Origin: Acinetobacter boissieri | GTDB taxonomy: Bacteria; Pseudomonadota; Gammaproteobacteria; Pseudomonadales; Moraxellaceae | Direction of reading: 5' to 3' | DNA: 64,000 nucleotides | NCBI RefSeq assembly: GCF_900096955.1 | Contig: NZ_FMYL01000003.1 | Coordinates: forward strand, 1-64,000 | Shown: one piece after another, positions 9,060-17,226 of the stretch | Layout: each line of letters begins with the position of its first letter | Numbering within the stretch: the first letter of the stretch is position 1 | Made by a program: the position numbers and the translations under genes | The notes under the pieces: generated by a model | The model's input: only the letters and a program-made list of their open reading frames with translations | What the model was told of the DNA's origin: nothing | Database searches by the model: none

Positions 9060-10457
9060 ATGTTCAAAAACCAAAACTTATGGATACTAACGGAAGAGTA
9101 TCCTAAACCAACTGTTATTCAAATGATTGTAGGTACGTTTTGCCAAGATAGAGGTAATGGTGTCTTTTTTGATAATATTAGAATTATTCCGATTTTGGAT
9201 AAAAATAATTTTTTATTTACCTATGAGATTCTGGGTATAAATACACCTTTAATAAACAAAATATTTATTAAAATAGCTACAGGGTATTCAAGTTTTGTGG
9301 ATTTTTTAGTCTTTTATCAAGATTATGAACCCACCCAATTAGACATTCCTGTTTATGTTATAGAGGAGACGAAGACAACTGATAAAGAAAGTCGTAATAC
9401 AGGAGTATCTCAAAGATCATCTAAATTTAGCTATGTTCACTCATTTTATCCAAATGCACAAAAAATAATGCTTTATTCTTTACGGAATGAAGAAAATCAA
9501 ACGTTGAGTGATACCAATATTTTTGGTAGTCGTTTACTTACTACACAAGGAGTTCGTATTTTAGGGAAAAATCGTACTGACTTTTTACCTTTTACGAGTA
9601 TTGATGAGCTAATTTCGGCTAAAAATAGTATGAGGAATCCACCCGCAGGTAATGTTCCTATAAAAATCACTCAGTATGAAAATAAAATACAAATATCAGG
9701 CAGGCTTTTCAAGAGTGATAGTTTATCTCATGATCCCAATATAGGTACTCTAAGTTCTATTGCTTATACATTACGGGTACTCGGGTATCAAGGACAAATA
9801 GAGATTACACATCATGGGTTATTTCAGAAACACGTCCAAAATGGCAAAAATAAATTTATTAGAATTGCTCAAATATTGGGTATAACCTTGGAAGGTTTAC
9901 AGCTTCCATCTCAAATAGCTCAGGTTGATTATTGGCGATATGATACGAAAGGTGAAAAGTTAGGTACAATATTTATTCACTTGTTGGTAGAAAATTTTTC
10001 TGAAGGATTTTCGATATTTGATAACCATGCCGGTTCTGAAAAAGGTTATTTTTTTACACCTGATGGGCAGTACTTGTCTTTAATAAAGTATGAAGCCGAA
10101 AATAGAGAAGCCTATAAAGCAGGCGATAAGACTAAAATAGTATATATTCCTGACTTAATTCTTTTGGATCCTAAACAGATGGAGGTGATCAATGTTGAGG
10201 GTAAAGTATATTCAAATATGCTTAAAGGAATTAGTGAGTTAAATAATTATGATCCAGTTGAAAGGCTTTATATTAATAGGTACTATCCAGATTTCAAAGT
10301 TCTAAGAACAGTTGTTTTATATGGAAGTTTCGAAAATCAAATCACTAGAGCTGAGGTAAGCTTCTTGCTAAATAAAGATGGAAATTTAATTTTAGGAATA
10401 CAAGCGCCTGATTTATTTAAAAGAGCATTACAAAACTTGTACTCTTATTGGCACTGA
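9060..10457 (+). CDS. Putative type II restriction endonuclease
   Basis: 465 aa, GGGA 8 bases ahead of the ATG. I do not recognise the family by overall sequence. Two stretches could be a PD-(D/E)xK nuclease centre: FVDFLVF ... VYVIEETKTTD (about residues 85-110) and YIPDLILLDP ... VINVEGKVYS (about residues 365-385), the latter having PD followed by EGK. The gene is divergent from two D12 methyltransferases and sits on the same AT-rich insert, the classic arrangement of a type II system with an asymmetric site. Assignment as the nuclease is by context plus these motifs. It has no late box and the insert separates two virion transcription units. Confidence 0.6.
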   Translation: MFKNQNLWILTEEYPKPTVIQMIVGTFCQDRGNGVFFDNIRIIPILDKNNFLFTYEILGINTPLINKIFIKIATGYSSFVDFLVFYQDYEPTQLDIPVYVIEETKTTDKESRNTGVSQRSSKFSYVHSFYPNAQKIMLYSLRNEENQTLSDTNIFGSRLLTTQGVRILGKNRTDFLPFTSIDELISAKNSMRNPPAGNVPIKITQYENKIQISGRLFKSDSLSHDPNIGTLSSIAYTLRVLGYQGQIEITHHGLFQKHVQNGKNKFIRIAQILGITLEGLQLPSQIAQVDYWRYDTKGEKLGTIFIHLLVENFSEGFSIFDNHAGSEKGYFFTPDGQYLSLIKYEAENREAYKAGDKTKIVYIPDLILLDPKQMEVINVEGKVYSNMLKGISELNNYDPVERLYINRYYPDFKVLRTVVLYGSFENQITRAEVSFLLNKDGNLILGIQAPDLFKRALQNLYSYWH

Positions 10458-10526
10458 GTCACATTAATTCCTACAAACTAGTTTTTTAGGCTTTTTAGAA
10501 AGTTTTATTTTTACTGTGGACTATTC

Positions 10527-10567
10527 TTGGAACACAGTAAAACGCCCCATTTTCAATTTGTCAAAAT
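10527..10567 (+). promoter_or_regulatory. Late-type promoter box P2
   Basis: TTGGAACA (10527-10534), CAGTAAAA, then after 27 bases CAAAAT as -10 candidate; precedes the sheath gene by 28 bases. Confidence 0.7.
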
Positions 10568-10595
10568 ACAACAATAAAGAAAATAGGGGTAAAAG

Positions 10596-11894
10596 ATGAC
10601 AGCATTAGCCGTCGGGGTTTTAACCAGTGGTCAACTCGTTACAGTAAAGGACAGTACCGCAACATTGCAGATTGACTATGATTTACATAGTTACTTAGGT
10701 AGTGATGTTGAGCTACAAGTCAAGTTTTCATCAAAAGTGATGACACCGACTACAGGTAGCCAGATTGTTTGTCAGTTACGTTGGGTTGATACAGCGACAG
10801 ATACTTTGATTTACCAGGTGCAAGGTACACTTAATGATGATGAAGATGATTATGCGTCATTATGGAGTATTGCAGGTGCAACTGAGTATTTTAAATCTTT
10901 TGAAATTACATACAATAATGCCACGCTTATCACGGCGATCACGTCAAGTAGTGCTTATAATAGCTTAAATAGTTTAAGTAAGAATGTTACAACCTTTGCA
11001 TTAGCAGATGATCAACCAAGTGCATTTGATGCAGACCAAGCCTTCAATTTACTCACTACTTTACGTAATCGACCATCAGATATTGCAATCATTGGTCTTC
11101 AAAACTTGAGTGTATATAACACTATTCTTAGAGCTTTAGATCAACTTAATATTCCTTTTACCATTGAGTTAGATCCCACATTAACCATAGACCAAGCAGT
11201 GGCTATCGCAAATTCCCTTGATGCGAATGATCATCGAGTACAGTTAATTTGGTCGCCGAATCTTTGTCGCCCACGTGATGCAATATCTTTACGTGGTCGT
11301 AAAAAGCCTGCTTATGCTATGGGTATGTACCTTGGGTATAAGGCTCTGCGAAATGCCAACGTCACGGCAAAAGGTATCCCTCCGATTGGTACACCCATAG
11401 CAGGTGCAGATTATCCATTCTCACTCAAATCGATTGAACAGCGTGCTGATATTGTTTTTGGCCCACAAGAGTTAGAGCAATTGGCAGTGGCTAAAATCAA
11501 TGTAGTACGCCTAGAAAATTATGATATTGGCGAGCGCTTTGTACTTAGTGATGTACTCACACAATATCAAAGTAAAGACAGTGCATTGCGTATCGTGAAT
11601 GCTGCAGAAATTACCTGTTATACCGAAAATAAAGTCATCGATATTCTGAAACGTCACATGCTTAAAAAAACTGACCGTTTTTTAACAGAAGCCGGGCGAG
11701 ATATCACGACATTCCTTAACAACTGTGTGTCAGCAGACTTACTCAAAAATGCATCTGATCTTGGCGGTAAGCCGTATGCATTTAAATTAGAAGAAGATGA
11801 GCAGTACCCTTTTGAGAGAGTTCGATTATATCTAGCACGCCGTGTTGTTGGTGCTGTTCGTTCAGTTGTATTTGATGATGTCATTGTAAAATAA
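10596..11894 (+). CDS. Contractile tail sheath protein
   Basis: 432 aa. AGGGGT ribosome-binding site. The C-terminal third has the features of tail sheath proteins: INVVRLENYDIGERFVLSD, then LRIVNAAEITCYTENK, KKTDRFLTEAGRDITTFLN and the end PFERVRLYLARRVVGAVR, i.e. the conserved fold that interlocks sheath subunits. The N-terminal half is beta-rich and divergent. The sheath contracts to drive the tube through the cell envelope, so the element codes for a myovirus-type or tailocin-type tail. It is followed after 12 bp by the 255-aa gene in the same unit. Unlike many phages, the tube-type gene is not adjacent. Confidence 0.8.
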   Translation: MTALAVGVLTSGQLVTVKDSTATLQIDYDLHSYLGSDVELQVKFSSKVMTPTTGSQIVCQLRWVDTATDTLIYQVQGTLNDDEDDYASLWSIAGATEYFKSFEITYNNATLITAITSSSAYNSLNSLSKNVTTFALADDQPSAFDADQAFNLLTTLRNRPSDIAIIGLQNLSVYNTILRALDQLNIPFTIELDPTLTIDQAVAIANSLDANDHRVQLIWSPNLCRPRDAISLRGRKKPAYAMGMYLGYKALRNANVTAKGIPPIGTPIAGADYPFSLKSIEQRADIVFGPQELEQLAVAKINVVRLENYDIGERFVLSDVLTQYQSKDSALRIVNAAEITCYTENKVIDILKRHMLKKTDRFLTEAGRDITTFLNNCVSADLLKNASDLGGKPYAFKLEEDEQYPFERVRLYLARRVVGAVRSVVFDDVIVK

Positions 11895-11906
11895 AGCGAG
11901 AAAATT

Positions 11907-12674
11907 ATGTTTGGATTTAAACGAGCGAATCAAAGTAAACCAGAGCAGGATCATATTCACTTTGGTTTTGATAGTGCGAAAGCGAGTGACTTGCAAGATA
12001 GCGTGCAAGCATTGTCTAGCACTGAAGTTCGTGAACAGCAGTCAATGCAAGAGCATTTTCGTGAGTTAGCAGTAGGTATAGTTGCATCACTGGTTGAGCA
12101 AGTGGGTGAAGGACTTGATGAAGACACTCTACCAACAGATGTACTTGATGCACTCATGCTCAGTGCCACAGATGGTTTAGATGACCAAGAGACTGATGAT
12201 ACTGCTTGGGAGTTATTATTGGGTAGCTTACAAGATGCACTAAATGCTTTTGGTGTTGATGATAGTGCATTGGCTGAAATGTTTAACGATGATCTTGAAA
12301 TTGCTGATGCAGCGATTGAATCCGTGTGCGATACCGTTTTGGGCAATATGCCTGATGATGGTGAGCCTTTAGATATCTTTATTCGCGATTTCGTGTACGG
12401 TCATGAAGATGACGAAGCCTCGTTTGATTCGCTTGCAGTTGGTCATACTATGGTGCGTAAAGTCGCTGGTAAGAATATTCAGTATAAGGCGAAAGCAGTC
12501 ATACGCCGTGGTAAAAAAACAATTGTTCATAAGCGGTTACCAAATCAAAAAGTACGCTTAACAGCGAAGCAAAAAGGTGCATTAACTAAGGCTCGAATGA
12601 AAGCACATACTGCCAATGCCATTAAAATGCGTGTTAAGTCATTTAAAAAAGGCCGTAAACTTGGTTACTATTAA
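11907..12674 (+). CDS. Acidic/basic two-part virion protein with FDS motifs
   Basis: 255 aa, family not recognised. It has two very different parts. Residues ~24-172 are strongly acidic and helical (EGLDEDTLPTDVLDALM, DDLEIADAAIESV), like a scaffold or internal protein. Residues ~176-255 are strongly basic (RRGKKTIVHKRL, LTAKQKGALTKARMKAHT, end KSFKKGRKLGYY), like a nucleic-acid or capsid-binding tail. The tripeptide FDS stands exactly at the two borders (residues 21-23 and 173-175). The arrangement suggests cleavage releasing the acidic part. Co-transcribed with the sheath. Alternative: a chaperone or tail-terminator; the split charge makes a head-internal role more likely. Confidence 0.5.
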   Translation: MFGFKRANQSKPEQDHIHFGFDSAKASDLQDSVQALSSTEVREQQSMQEHFRELAVGIVASLVEQVGEGLDEDTLPTDVLDALMLSATDGLDDQETDDTAWELLLGSLQDALNAFGVDDSALAEMFNDDLEIADAAIESVCDTVLGNMPDDGEPLDIFIRDFVYGHEDDEASFDSLAVGHTMVRKVAGKNIQYKAKAVIRRGKKTIVHKRLPNQKVRLTAKQKGALTKARMKAHTANAIKMRVKSFKKGRKLGYY

Positions 12675-12693
12675 TTTATACATTTCATAATCC

Positions 12694-12721
12694 TAAAAGA
12701 CCTATTCACTAGGTCTTTTTT
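12694..12721 (+). terminator. Terminator after the sheath unit
   Basis: TAAAAGACCTA and TAGGTCTTTTTT pair around a short loop, with a T-run. It closes the sheath/255-aa unit before box P3. Confidence 0.85.
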
Positions 12722-12759
12722 AGTTTAGTCCAATGATGTTTTAAGCATTTCACTATCTT

Positions 12760-12800
12760 TAGGAACATATAAAACTTGTTCAAATATACGGTGCCATAAT
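12760..12800 (+). promoter_or_regulatory. Late-type promoter box P3
   Basis: TAGGAACA (12760-12767), TATAAAAC, then exactly 27 bases to CATAAT. Precedes the baseplate unit. Confidence 0.7.
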
Positions 12801-12828
12801 CAGAACATATCTGAATTGAGGAGATATT

Positions 12829-13359
12829 ATGGCAACAACACTACAATTATCGGATCTAAAAGCCACCGATGCATACCTTCAAAAAATTAAAGATGCTTTA
12901 GAAAAAGCAGTTGGACAAACTATACCTATTGTAAATGTAGATAAGTTAAAACGAGTCGGTGGTGTCAGTGCTTGCCCGGTATCTTTTATATTTGAAGGCG
13001 GTCAAACACTTAAACTTTATATTCGTGCAGGTGCCGATGCTTTTAAAGCTAATCTGAATGGTAAAGAAATTGTCCTGGCTGGTGATTTTTCTAATGACGT
13101 AAAAATGACATTTGATAACGGCGTAAAATCAGTTTCAAACCTGGTTCGTAATAGTCAAAAGAAGTTTGAGGCATCACGTAATAAAGAAAAAGTAATTATC
13201 CCTAAAATTATGAATTCTTCAAGTAAAAGCTCATCGGCTCAGATCAAGCAACTTAAAGAAGATGAACTTGTACTTGATCAAAATATTGAGCAAAAAAATG
13301 TATTGTTAATCCAGCTCAAAGAGCAATTAGCGACAGCACAAAACATTGTAATCTCATAG
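12829..13359 (+). CDS. Small protein resembling the DarA-like N-terminal region
   Basis: 176 aa, GAGGAGA ribosome-binding site. Residues ~40-85 (LKRVGGVSACPVSFIFEGGQ then TLKLYIRAGADAFKANL) align by eye with residues ~235-270 of the 970-aa DarA-like protein (FKRKGVAQVAVSYLMKDGQ then TITILFH). Both then continue with a short region and a coiled coil (here AQIKQLKEDELVLDQNIEQ, residues ~140-170). So this appears to be a compact paralogue of that domain. In P1 such proteins are head-internal. First gene of the baseplate unit, followed after 16 bp by a membrane protein gene. Function unknown. Confidence 0.5.
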   Translation: MATTLQLSDLKATDAYLQKIKDALEKAVGQTIPIVNVDKLKRVGGVSACPVSFIFEGGQTLKLYIRAGADAFKANLNGKEIVLAGDFSNDVKMTFDNGVKSVSNLVRNSQKKFEASRNKEKVIIPKIMNSSSKSSSAQIKQLKEDELVLDQNIEQKNVLLIQLKEQLATAQNIVIS

Positions 13360-13375
13360 TTTGGAGTGACAAATC

Positions 13376-13729
13376 GTGAGTAATCTTGTGCTTGATATGG
13401 TTTTAGTTTTTGCATTTTTATGTATGACCTTGTACTGCATGTATTGGAAAAAACAGCATCAAAAAAGTATTGAATTGACCCTGTTTAGTCCAATGCTCAA
13501 ATTTATGATACACCGTTTGAAATGGTTCTTGATGATAGCGATTAGCATACAGTCGATCATTTGTTTATTTTTAGATTGGCGACTAATTACAGTACTTAAT
13601 ACATTGGGGTGTGAAGGCGTTTCTGTCTGGTTTGTTGCTGTAGTACTTGGCGTGATTTCAATGTGGTTTAGTGGTGTTTATATCGCATTTTCTCTATTGA
13701 ATACGATCAGGCCAAAGGGGGCAGTATGA
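13376..13729 (+). CDS. Small membrane protein in the baseplate unit
   Basis: 117 aa, GTG start preceded by GGAGTGA. Three hydrophobic segments: residues ~4-24 (VLDMVLVFAFLCMTLYCMYW), ~51-66 (WFLMIAISIQSIICLF) and ~82-105 (VSVWFVAVVLGVISMWF). The loop between the first two is basic (KKQHQKS). Its stop overlaps the start of the gp25-like gene (ATGA), so it is translated with the baseplate genes. Possible roles are an extra holin-like protein or an assembly factor at the membrane; no family recognised. Confidence 0.55.
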   Translation: MSNLVLDMVLVFAFLCMTLYCMYWKKQHQKSIELTLFSPMLKFMIHRLKWFLMIAISIQSIICLFLDWRLITVLNTLGCEGVSVWFVAVVLGVISMWFSGVYIAFSLLNTIRPKGAV

Positions 13730-14025
13730 TTGTCAGTGCAGATGTAATTTCAATGATTAATCATTGGTTAAGTACGCCACCCAATGGATATTTTGGCTCA
13801 AGTTACGGTGCAGATTTGAATGGGTTACTTTTGCGTCCGATGACATCAGATGTTGCAAATACATTTATTGCCAAAATGAAAGAAGATTTACCTATTTTGG
13901 CACAACTTCATAGTGATCAATTGAGCCTTTATACAGAAAACATCAGCTTTGAGCAAAAGAAAATTTATTTAGGTGTGGGCAATATCAATATTAATTTAAC
14001 TGACATACAGCAGATGCAGTCATGA
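13726..14025 (+). CDS. gp25-like baseplate wedge protein (GpW/gp25 family)
   Basis: 99 aa. Small size, position directly before the J-like gene, and the pattern STPPNGYFGSSYGADLNGLL ... QLSLYTENISFEQKKIYLGV fit the gp25/lysozyme-like baseplate wedge family, which initiates sheath assembly on the baseplate. The gene overlaps both neighbours by four bases (ATGA), indicating translational coupling. Confidence 0.75.
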   Translation: MIVSADVISMINHWLSTPPNGYFGSSYGADLNGLLLRPMTSDVANTFIAKMKEDLPILAQLHSDQLSLYTENISFEQKKIYLGVGNININLTDIQQMQS

Positions 14026-15473
14026 CGATAAAAGTAGATTTTGAGAAACGATTGGTTGCACAAATTACCGATAGTGCCATTCTTGAACGATATTGGGTGA
14101 AAGATCCTCTAGTGCTTCAGCAAGTACGAGCAATAGCATCTTATTTAGAGGCAATTTCCCAAGATATTGAAGTTGCATCGCTTGAGCCGTTTATTCGTAC
14201 ACGTGATAGATCGATCTTGGCTGATGCGAGTAATAAGGGCATCTTGCCAACTGCAGTCGCATGCCAGTTTAAAATTGATGTAAAAAATAAAGCATCAAAT
14301 GCTGTTACATTGAGTCAAGGTCGACATATTGAAGACAATGGTGGGCGAGTATGGCGATTGCTTCAATCGGTGACGGTTGGACCACAGCAAACAGTGACGG
14401 TCACGGCGGAACAAAGTGAATATCGTGAAGTAGAGTATGTTGCAGATATTACCGAGCCATTCCACAAAAAAAGTATTGATTTACTCGATGACTTATATCT
14501 TGCCAGCTTAACTGTGGTTGATCACAGTATTCCATTACGTAACACGTACCTTATTCAGCCACAGTGGTTAAATGTTGAAAAAGGGGTATATGCGATTAAT
14601 GTGACCACTGATAGTTTACGTCGTATATTTGTTGAGTTTGGAGACAGTGAGCGTGCAGGGGTGACTGTTCATGCAGGAGATACATTTACCTTTGGTATTA
14701 CAGAAACGTATGGTGATATCGATGTCTCTAAACTTAAAGATGCCTCTTTAACCGAGGTGAATAGTACAGATGAACAGCGTATTAGTGTTGTATTTCAAAG
14801 TGGTGGACTAGTTCGCTCAGGTACAACAGCATTAAGTATTGATCAGTTACGCGTATTGGCAAGTTATCCGTCGATGTATGGAGAGAACGCCGTATTTTTA
14901 GGGAATTTTGATTATTTAGTGCGTAAAAAAGTCATGAGTCGCACAGACTTTGTGAGCGTCTGGAATGAGAATGTACAAGACACATACTACGGTGTCACAT
15001 ATAAAGATATAAACCATCTGCATGTTGCATTTAAAGCAAAGGTGGCTGCAGAGCAAACCATGATTGAAAACGAAATTAAAACGATTATTGGCCGAGCAGA
15101 TACTTTGTTTAAAGAGCGAGTAATTGTACACGATGTTGTTGAAAAGCCGCTTTACCTGACAATTACGGGTCGCTTAGCATCAGTTCATGATATTGATAGT
15201 GTCGTCAGTCAAATTAAAGGGCTTTTAGTAGACCGCTATGGCCGTTCTAGTTTATCTGCTAGTCGTTGGTTACTCAATGGATTCAACTCACAAGAAGTCG
15301 CAAATTTATTGAGAAATAATATTGCTGCTTTCCAAGATCGTGTCAGTGATTTTGTGATTAATATCCCATCACAGCTCAATTTGCCTCATGAGTGGGTGTA
15401 CTTGAGTGAAGGAAGTATTTCAGTCCAGCTTGATCGCACAGCAGATTCAGTAGGTACAGCATGGATACTTTAG
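14022..15473 (+). CDS. Baseplate J-like wedge protein
   Basis: 483 aa. Best-matching region is the middle, with GLVRSGTTALSIDQLRVLAS, ENAVFLGNFDYLVRKKVMSR and the FVSVWNENVQDTYYG segment typical of J-like/gp6/Mu gp47 wedge proteins, and a C-terminal repeat-domain with YLTITGRLASVHDIDSV. The first ~100 residues (ERYWVKDPLVLQQVRAIASY) are helical as in T4 gp6-type versions. It forms the baseplate ring that links tail hub and fibres. Overlaps gp25-like upstream by 4 bp and the I-like gene downstream by 13 bp. Confidence 0.85.
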   Translation: MTIKVDFEKRLVAQITDSAILERYWVKDPLVLQQVRAIASYLEAISQDIEVASLEPFIRTRDRSILADASNKGILPTAVACQFKIDVKNKASNAVTLSQGRHIEDNGGRVWRLLQSVTVGPQQTVTVTAEQSEYREVEYVADITEPFHKKSIDLLDDLYLASLTVVDHSIPLRNTYLIQPQWLNVEKGVYAINVTTDSLRRIFVEFGDSERAGVTVHAGDTFTFGITETYGDIDVSKLKDASLTEVNSTDEQRISVVFQSGGLVRSGTTALSIDQLRVLASYPSMYGENAVFLGNFDYLVRKKVMSRTDFVSVWNENVQDTYYGVTYKDINHLHVAFKAKVAAEQTMIENEIKTIIGRADTLFKERVIVHDVVEKPLYLTITGRLASVHDIDSVVSQIKGLLVDRYGRSSLSASRWLLNGFNSQEVANLLRNNIAAFQDRVSDFVINIPSQLNLPHEWVYLSEGSISVQLDRTADSVGTAWIL

Positions 15474-16081
15474 CGATTAACTCATTTACTCAGCCCATAG
15501 ATGCATCATTTAAACAAGATGGGCTAGAAACATCCCTTGTATCAGCTTTTCAGTATGTATTTGAAAGTATGCTACAAGCACAGCTTCAAGACCTTATAGA
15601 TTACGGTTGTCCTCATATTGGTAGCCGTGATGTGGTGGAGAGATTTGCAAAAAAAGATGGTTTAGTTGTTTTACGCCGTGATGATGCAACAGATCGTCTA
15701 ATGCAAATTATTTTTTCAAATTGGTCAAGTATGGCGAGTGCAAGAGGGCTTACTTTTGTTGAGTTTGTTTTAACTTGCTTGTGGCAAAACCATTGGACGC
15801 TAACACGTTTATGGCATGACCTAGAAAAGGTAAAACAATATCCACGTTTTTTGACAGATATACCTTCTGAAAATACTTTTTTGACCAGCCGAGTGAACTT
15901 ATATTTGAGTCGTGATGTCGCACTCAAGGAAATTATTGAGCTGTCACCGATTGTACGCCGTTTAGTGCCTGCACATATTGTTTTAAAAGTTATCGCTGAT
16001 GAACTCAATACTGATATAGGCGATAGTGTATTTGGCATCACCGTTGCAGGGCGAGGCTATCATTTTTTTGATTTGAGCTAA
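15461..16081 (+). CDS. Tail protein I / gp48-like baseplate protein
   Basis: 206 aa. Gene order after J and sequence features (DGLVVLRRDDATDRLMQIIF, SIIRR-type segment ELSPIVRRLVPAHIVLKVIA near residue 165) fit the gpI/Mu gp48 group that closes the baseplate wedge. The start overlaps the end of the J-like gene by 13 bp. Its stop is one base before box P4, so it ends this transcription unit. Confidence 0.65.
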   Translation: MDTLAINSFTQPIDASFKQDGLETSLVSAFQYVFESMLQAQLQDLIDYGCPHIGSRDVVERFAKKDGLVVLRRDDATDRLMQIIFSNWSSMASARGLTFVEFVLTCLWQNHWTLTRLWHDLEKVKQYPRFLTDIPSENTFLTSRVNLYLSRDVALKEIIELSPIVRRLVPAHIVLKVIADELNTDIGDSVFGITVAGRGYHFFDLS

Positions 16082-16082
16082 A

Positions 16083-16123
16083 TTGGAACATCGCTAAATG
16101 GTGATGGGTAAAAAATAGATAAT
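16083..16123 (+). promoter_or_regulatory. Late-type promoter box P4
   Basis: TTGGAACA (16083-16090), CGCTAAA, then 27 bases to GATAAT. Starts one base after the preceding stop codon. Confidence 0.65.
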
Positions 16124-16153
16124 AAATCCATAAGCCAATATTGAGAGCTCAAC

Positions 16154-16801
16154 ATGATTCAAAGTAATCCAATCTTACTTAATCAGCTGAAAAATGACTA
16201 TTTAGCCATTCAACAACAAGGATCACCACTACTTGCATGCCAAGGCATGCTTGTACCTCGTGGCATGGAAGATATGCGACTTTTGATTAAAGGTTCGATG
16301 CGTCCAATTGTCTCGAATGGTGATCCGGCTGAAGTAGCTTATGCTGGTGGATTTATGGGCATTGTTGCAGGTGTGCCACATACAAAATATAGCGGTAACT
16401 TACAAATGATTGTGACAGAAGCAGGCCATGATCAAAAATTTGCAGAATATATTGTTGCCAGCGGTGGCATGATTGACTGTGATTACTATGATGGCCGTAT
16501 TGATCGATTTACAGCAGTTTATGAGTTATTAAACTGCGCTATTCGTTTTGAACAAGCTGAATTTGATTCAGAAAGTAAATCCCAAGTCATGCATATCTCA
16601 TGCCCGTGTGATTATAACTATTTCGGTAATTTTGCGAGTGTAGGAACAAATGGCACAGTCCAACCAGGGGCGTTAAATGTAGATGGCGCACAAAGCTTAA
16701 CCAATCGTGTGCAAAGTGTCATTAATACAGCGAATGCGGCAGTGGGCGTTGCAAACTCCATCAATGGCGTTGCTCGATCTCTTGGCTCATTGTTTGGATA
16801 A
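16154..16801 (+). CDS. Virion protein, possibly tail tube or hub component
   Basis: 215 aa. A beta-rich body (GMEDMRLLIKGSMRPIVSNG, SGNLQMIVTEAG, DRFTAVYELLNCAIRFEQAE) followed by a Gly/Ala/Asn C-terminal tail (residues ~185-215, VINTANAAVGVANSINGVAR). The body is consistent with a tube-fold protein, and the Gly/Ala tail recalls hub-associated proteins in this element (see 37928). One FDS tripeptide is present (residues ~137-139). First gene of a three-gene unit. Assignment is tentative. Confidence 0.45.
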   Translation: MIQSNPILLNQLKNDYLAIQQQGSPLLACQGMLVPRGMEDMRLLIKGSMRPIVSNGDPAEVAYAGGFMGIVAGVPHTKYSGNLQMIVTEAGHDQKFAEYIVASGGMIDCDYYDGRIDRFTAVYELLNCAIRFEQAEFDSESKSQVMHISCPCDYNYFGNFASVGTNGTVQPGALNVDGAQSLTNRVQSVINTANAAVGVANSINGVARSLGSLFG

Positions 16802-16806
16802 CAGCT

Positions 16807-17226
16807 ATGCAATCGTATGCAGGTAATGGAACGCTCACGGCGTTTGCACAGCAACTTCATCAAGAGTTATCGCTGACTGGCTACTCATTATTGCTTGAAG
16901 ATATGTTACATGCATTACAACTTGACGCACAGTATTATGCATCTTGGGCGGTACTTGAAGTACAAAACAATAGTACAGTTCCGATATTAATTAATGAAAA
17001 TACGCCGTTACAGTTGTATGAATGGGCGATCATTGAGCCTGTGTTTAGAAGTCATTGTGATTTATTACAAGCACGTTTAGTCGAAGGTAGTCGTAGCTTG
17101 GGGGGAGACGGGTTTGGATTAAGTGTTGCAGAGGCCAATCAGTTATATACTGAATCTAAAAAAATTATGCAAAATGAAGCTTTTATTGAACCTCCAATCA
17201 GCTTCAAAACATTTGAGGGCCTATGA
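16807..17226 (+). CDS. Uncharacterised tail protein
   Basis: 139 aa, mostly helical with a central WAVLEVQNNSTVPILINE beta stretch and PLQLYEWAIIEPVFRSHCDL. No membrane segment or signal. Located between a tube-like and a hub-like gene, overlapping the latter by 4 bp (ATGA). The position suggests tail or tail-terminator function; family not recognised. Confidence 0.5.
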   Translation: MQSYAGNGTLTAFAQQLHQELSLTGYSLLLEDMLHALQLDAQYYASWAVLEVQNNSTVPILINENTPLQLYEWAIIEPVFRSHCDLLQARLVEGSRSLGGDGFGLSVAEANQLYTESKKIMQNEAFIEPPISFKTFEGL

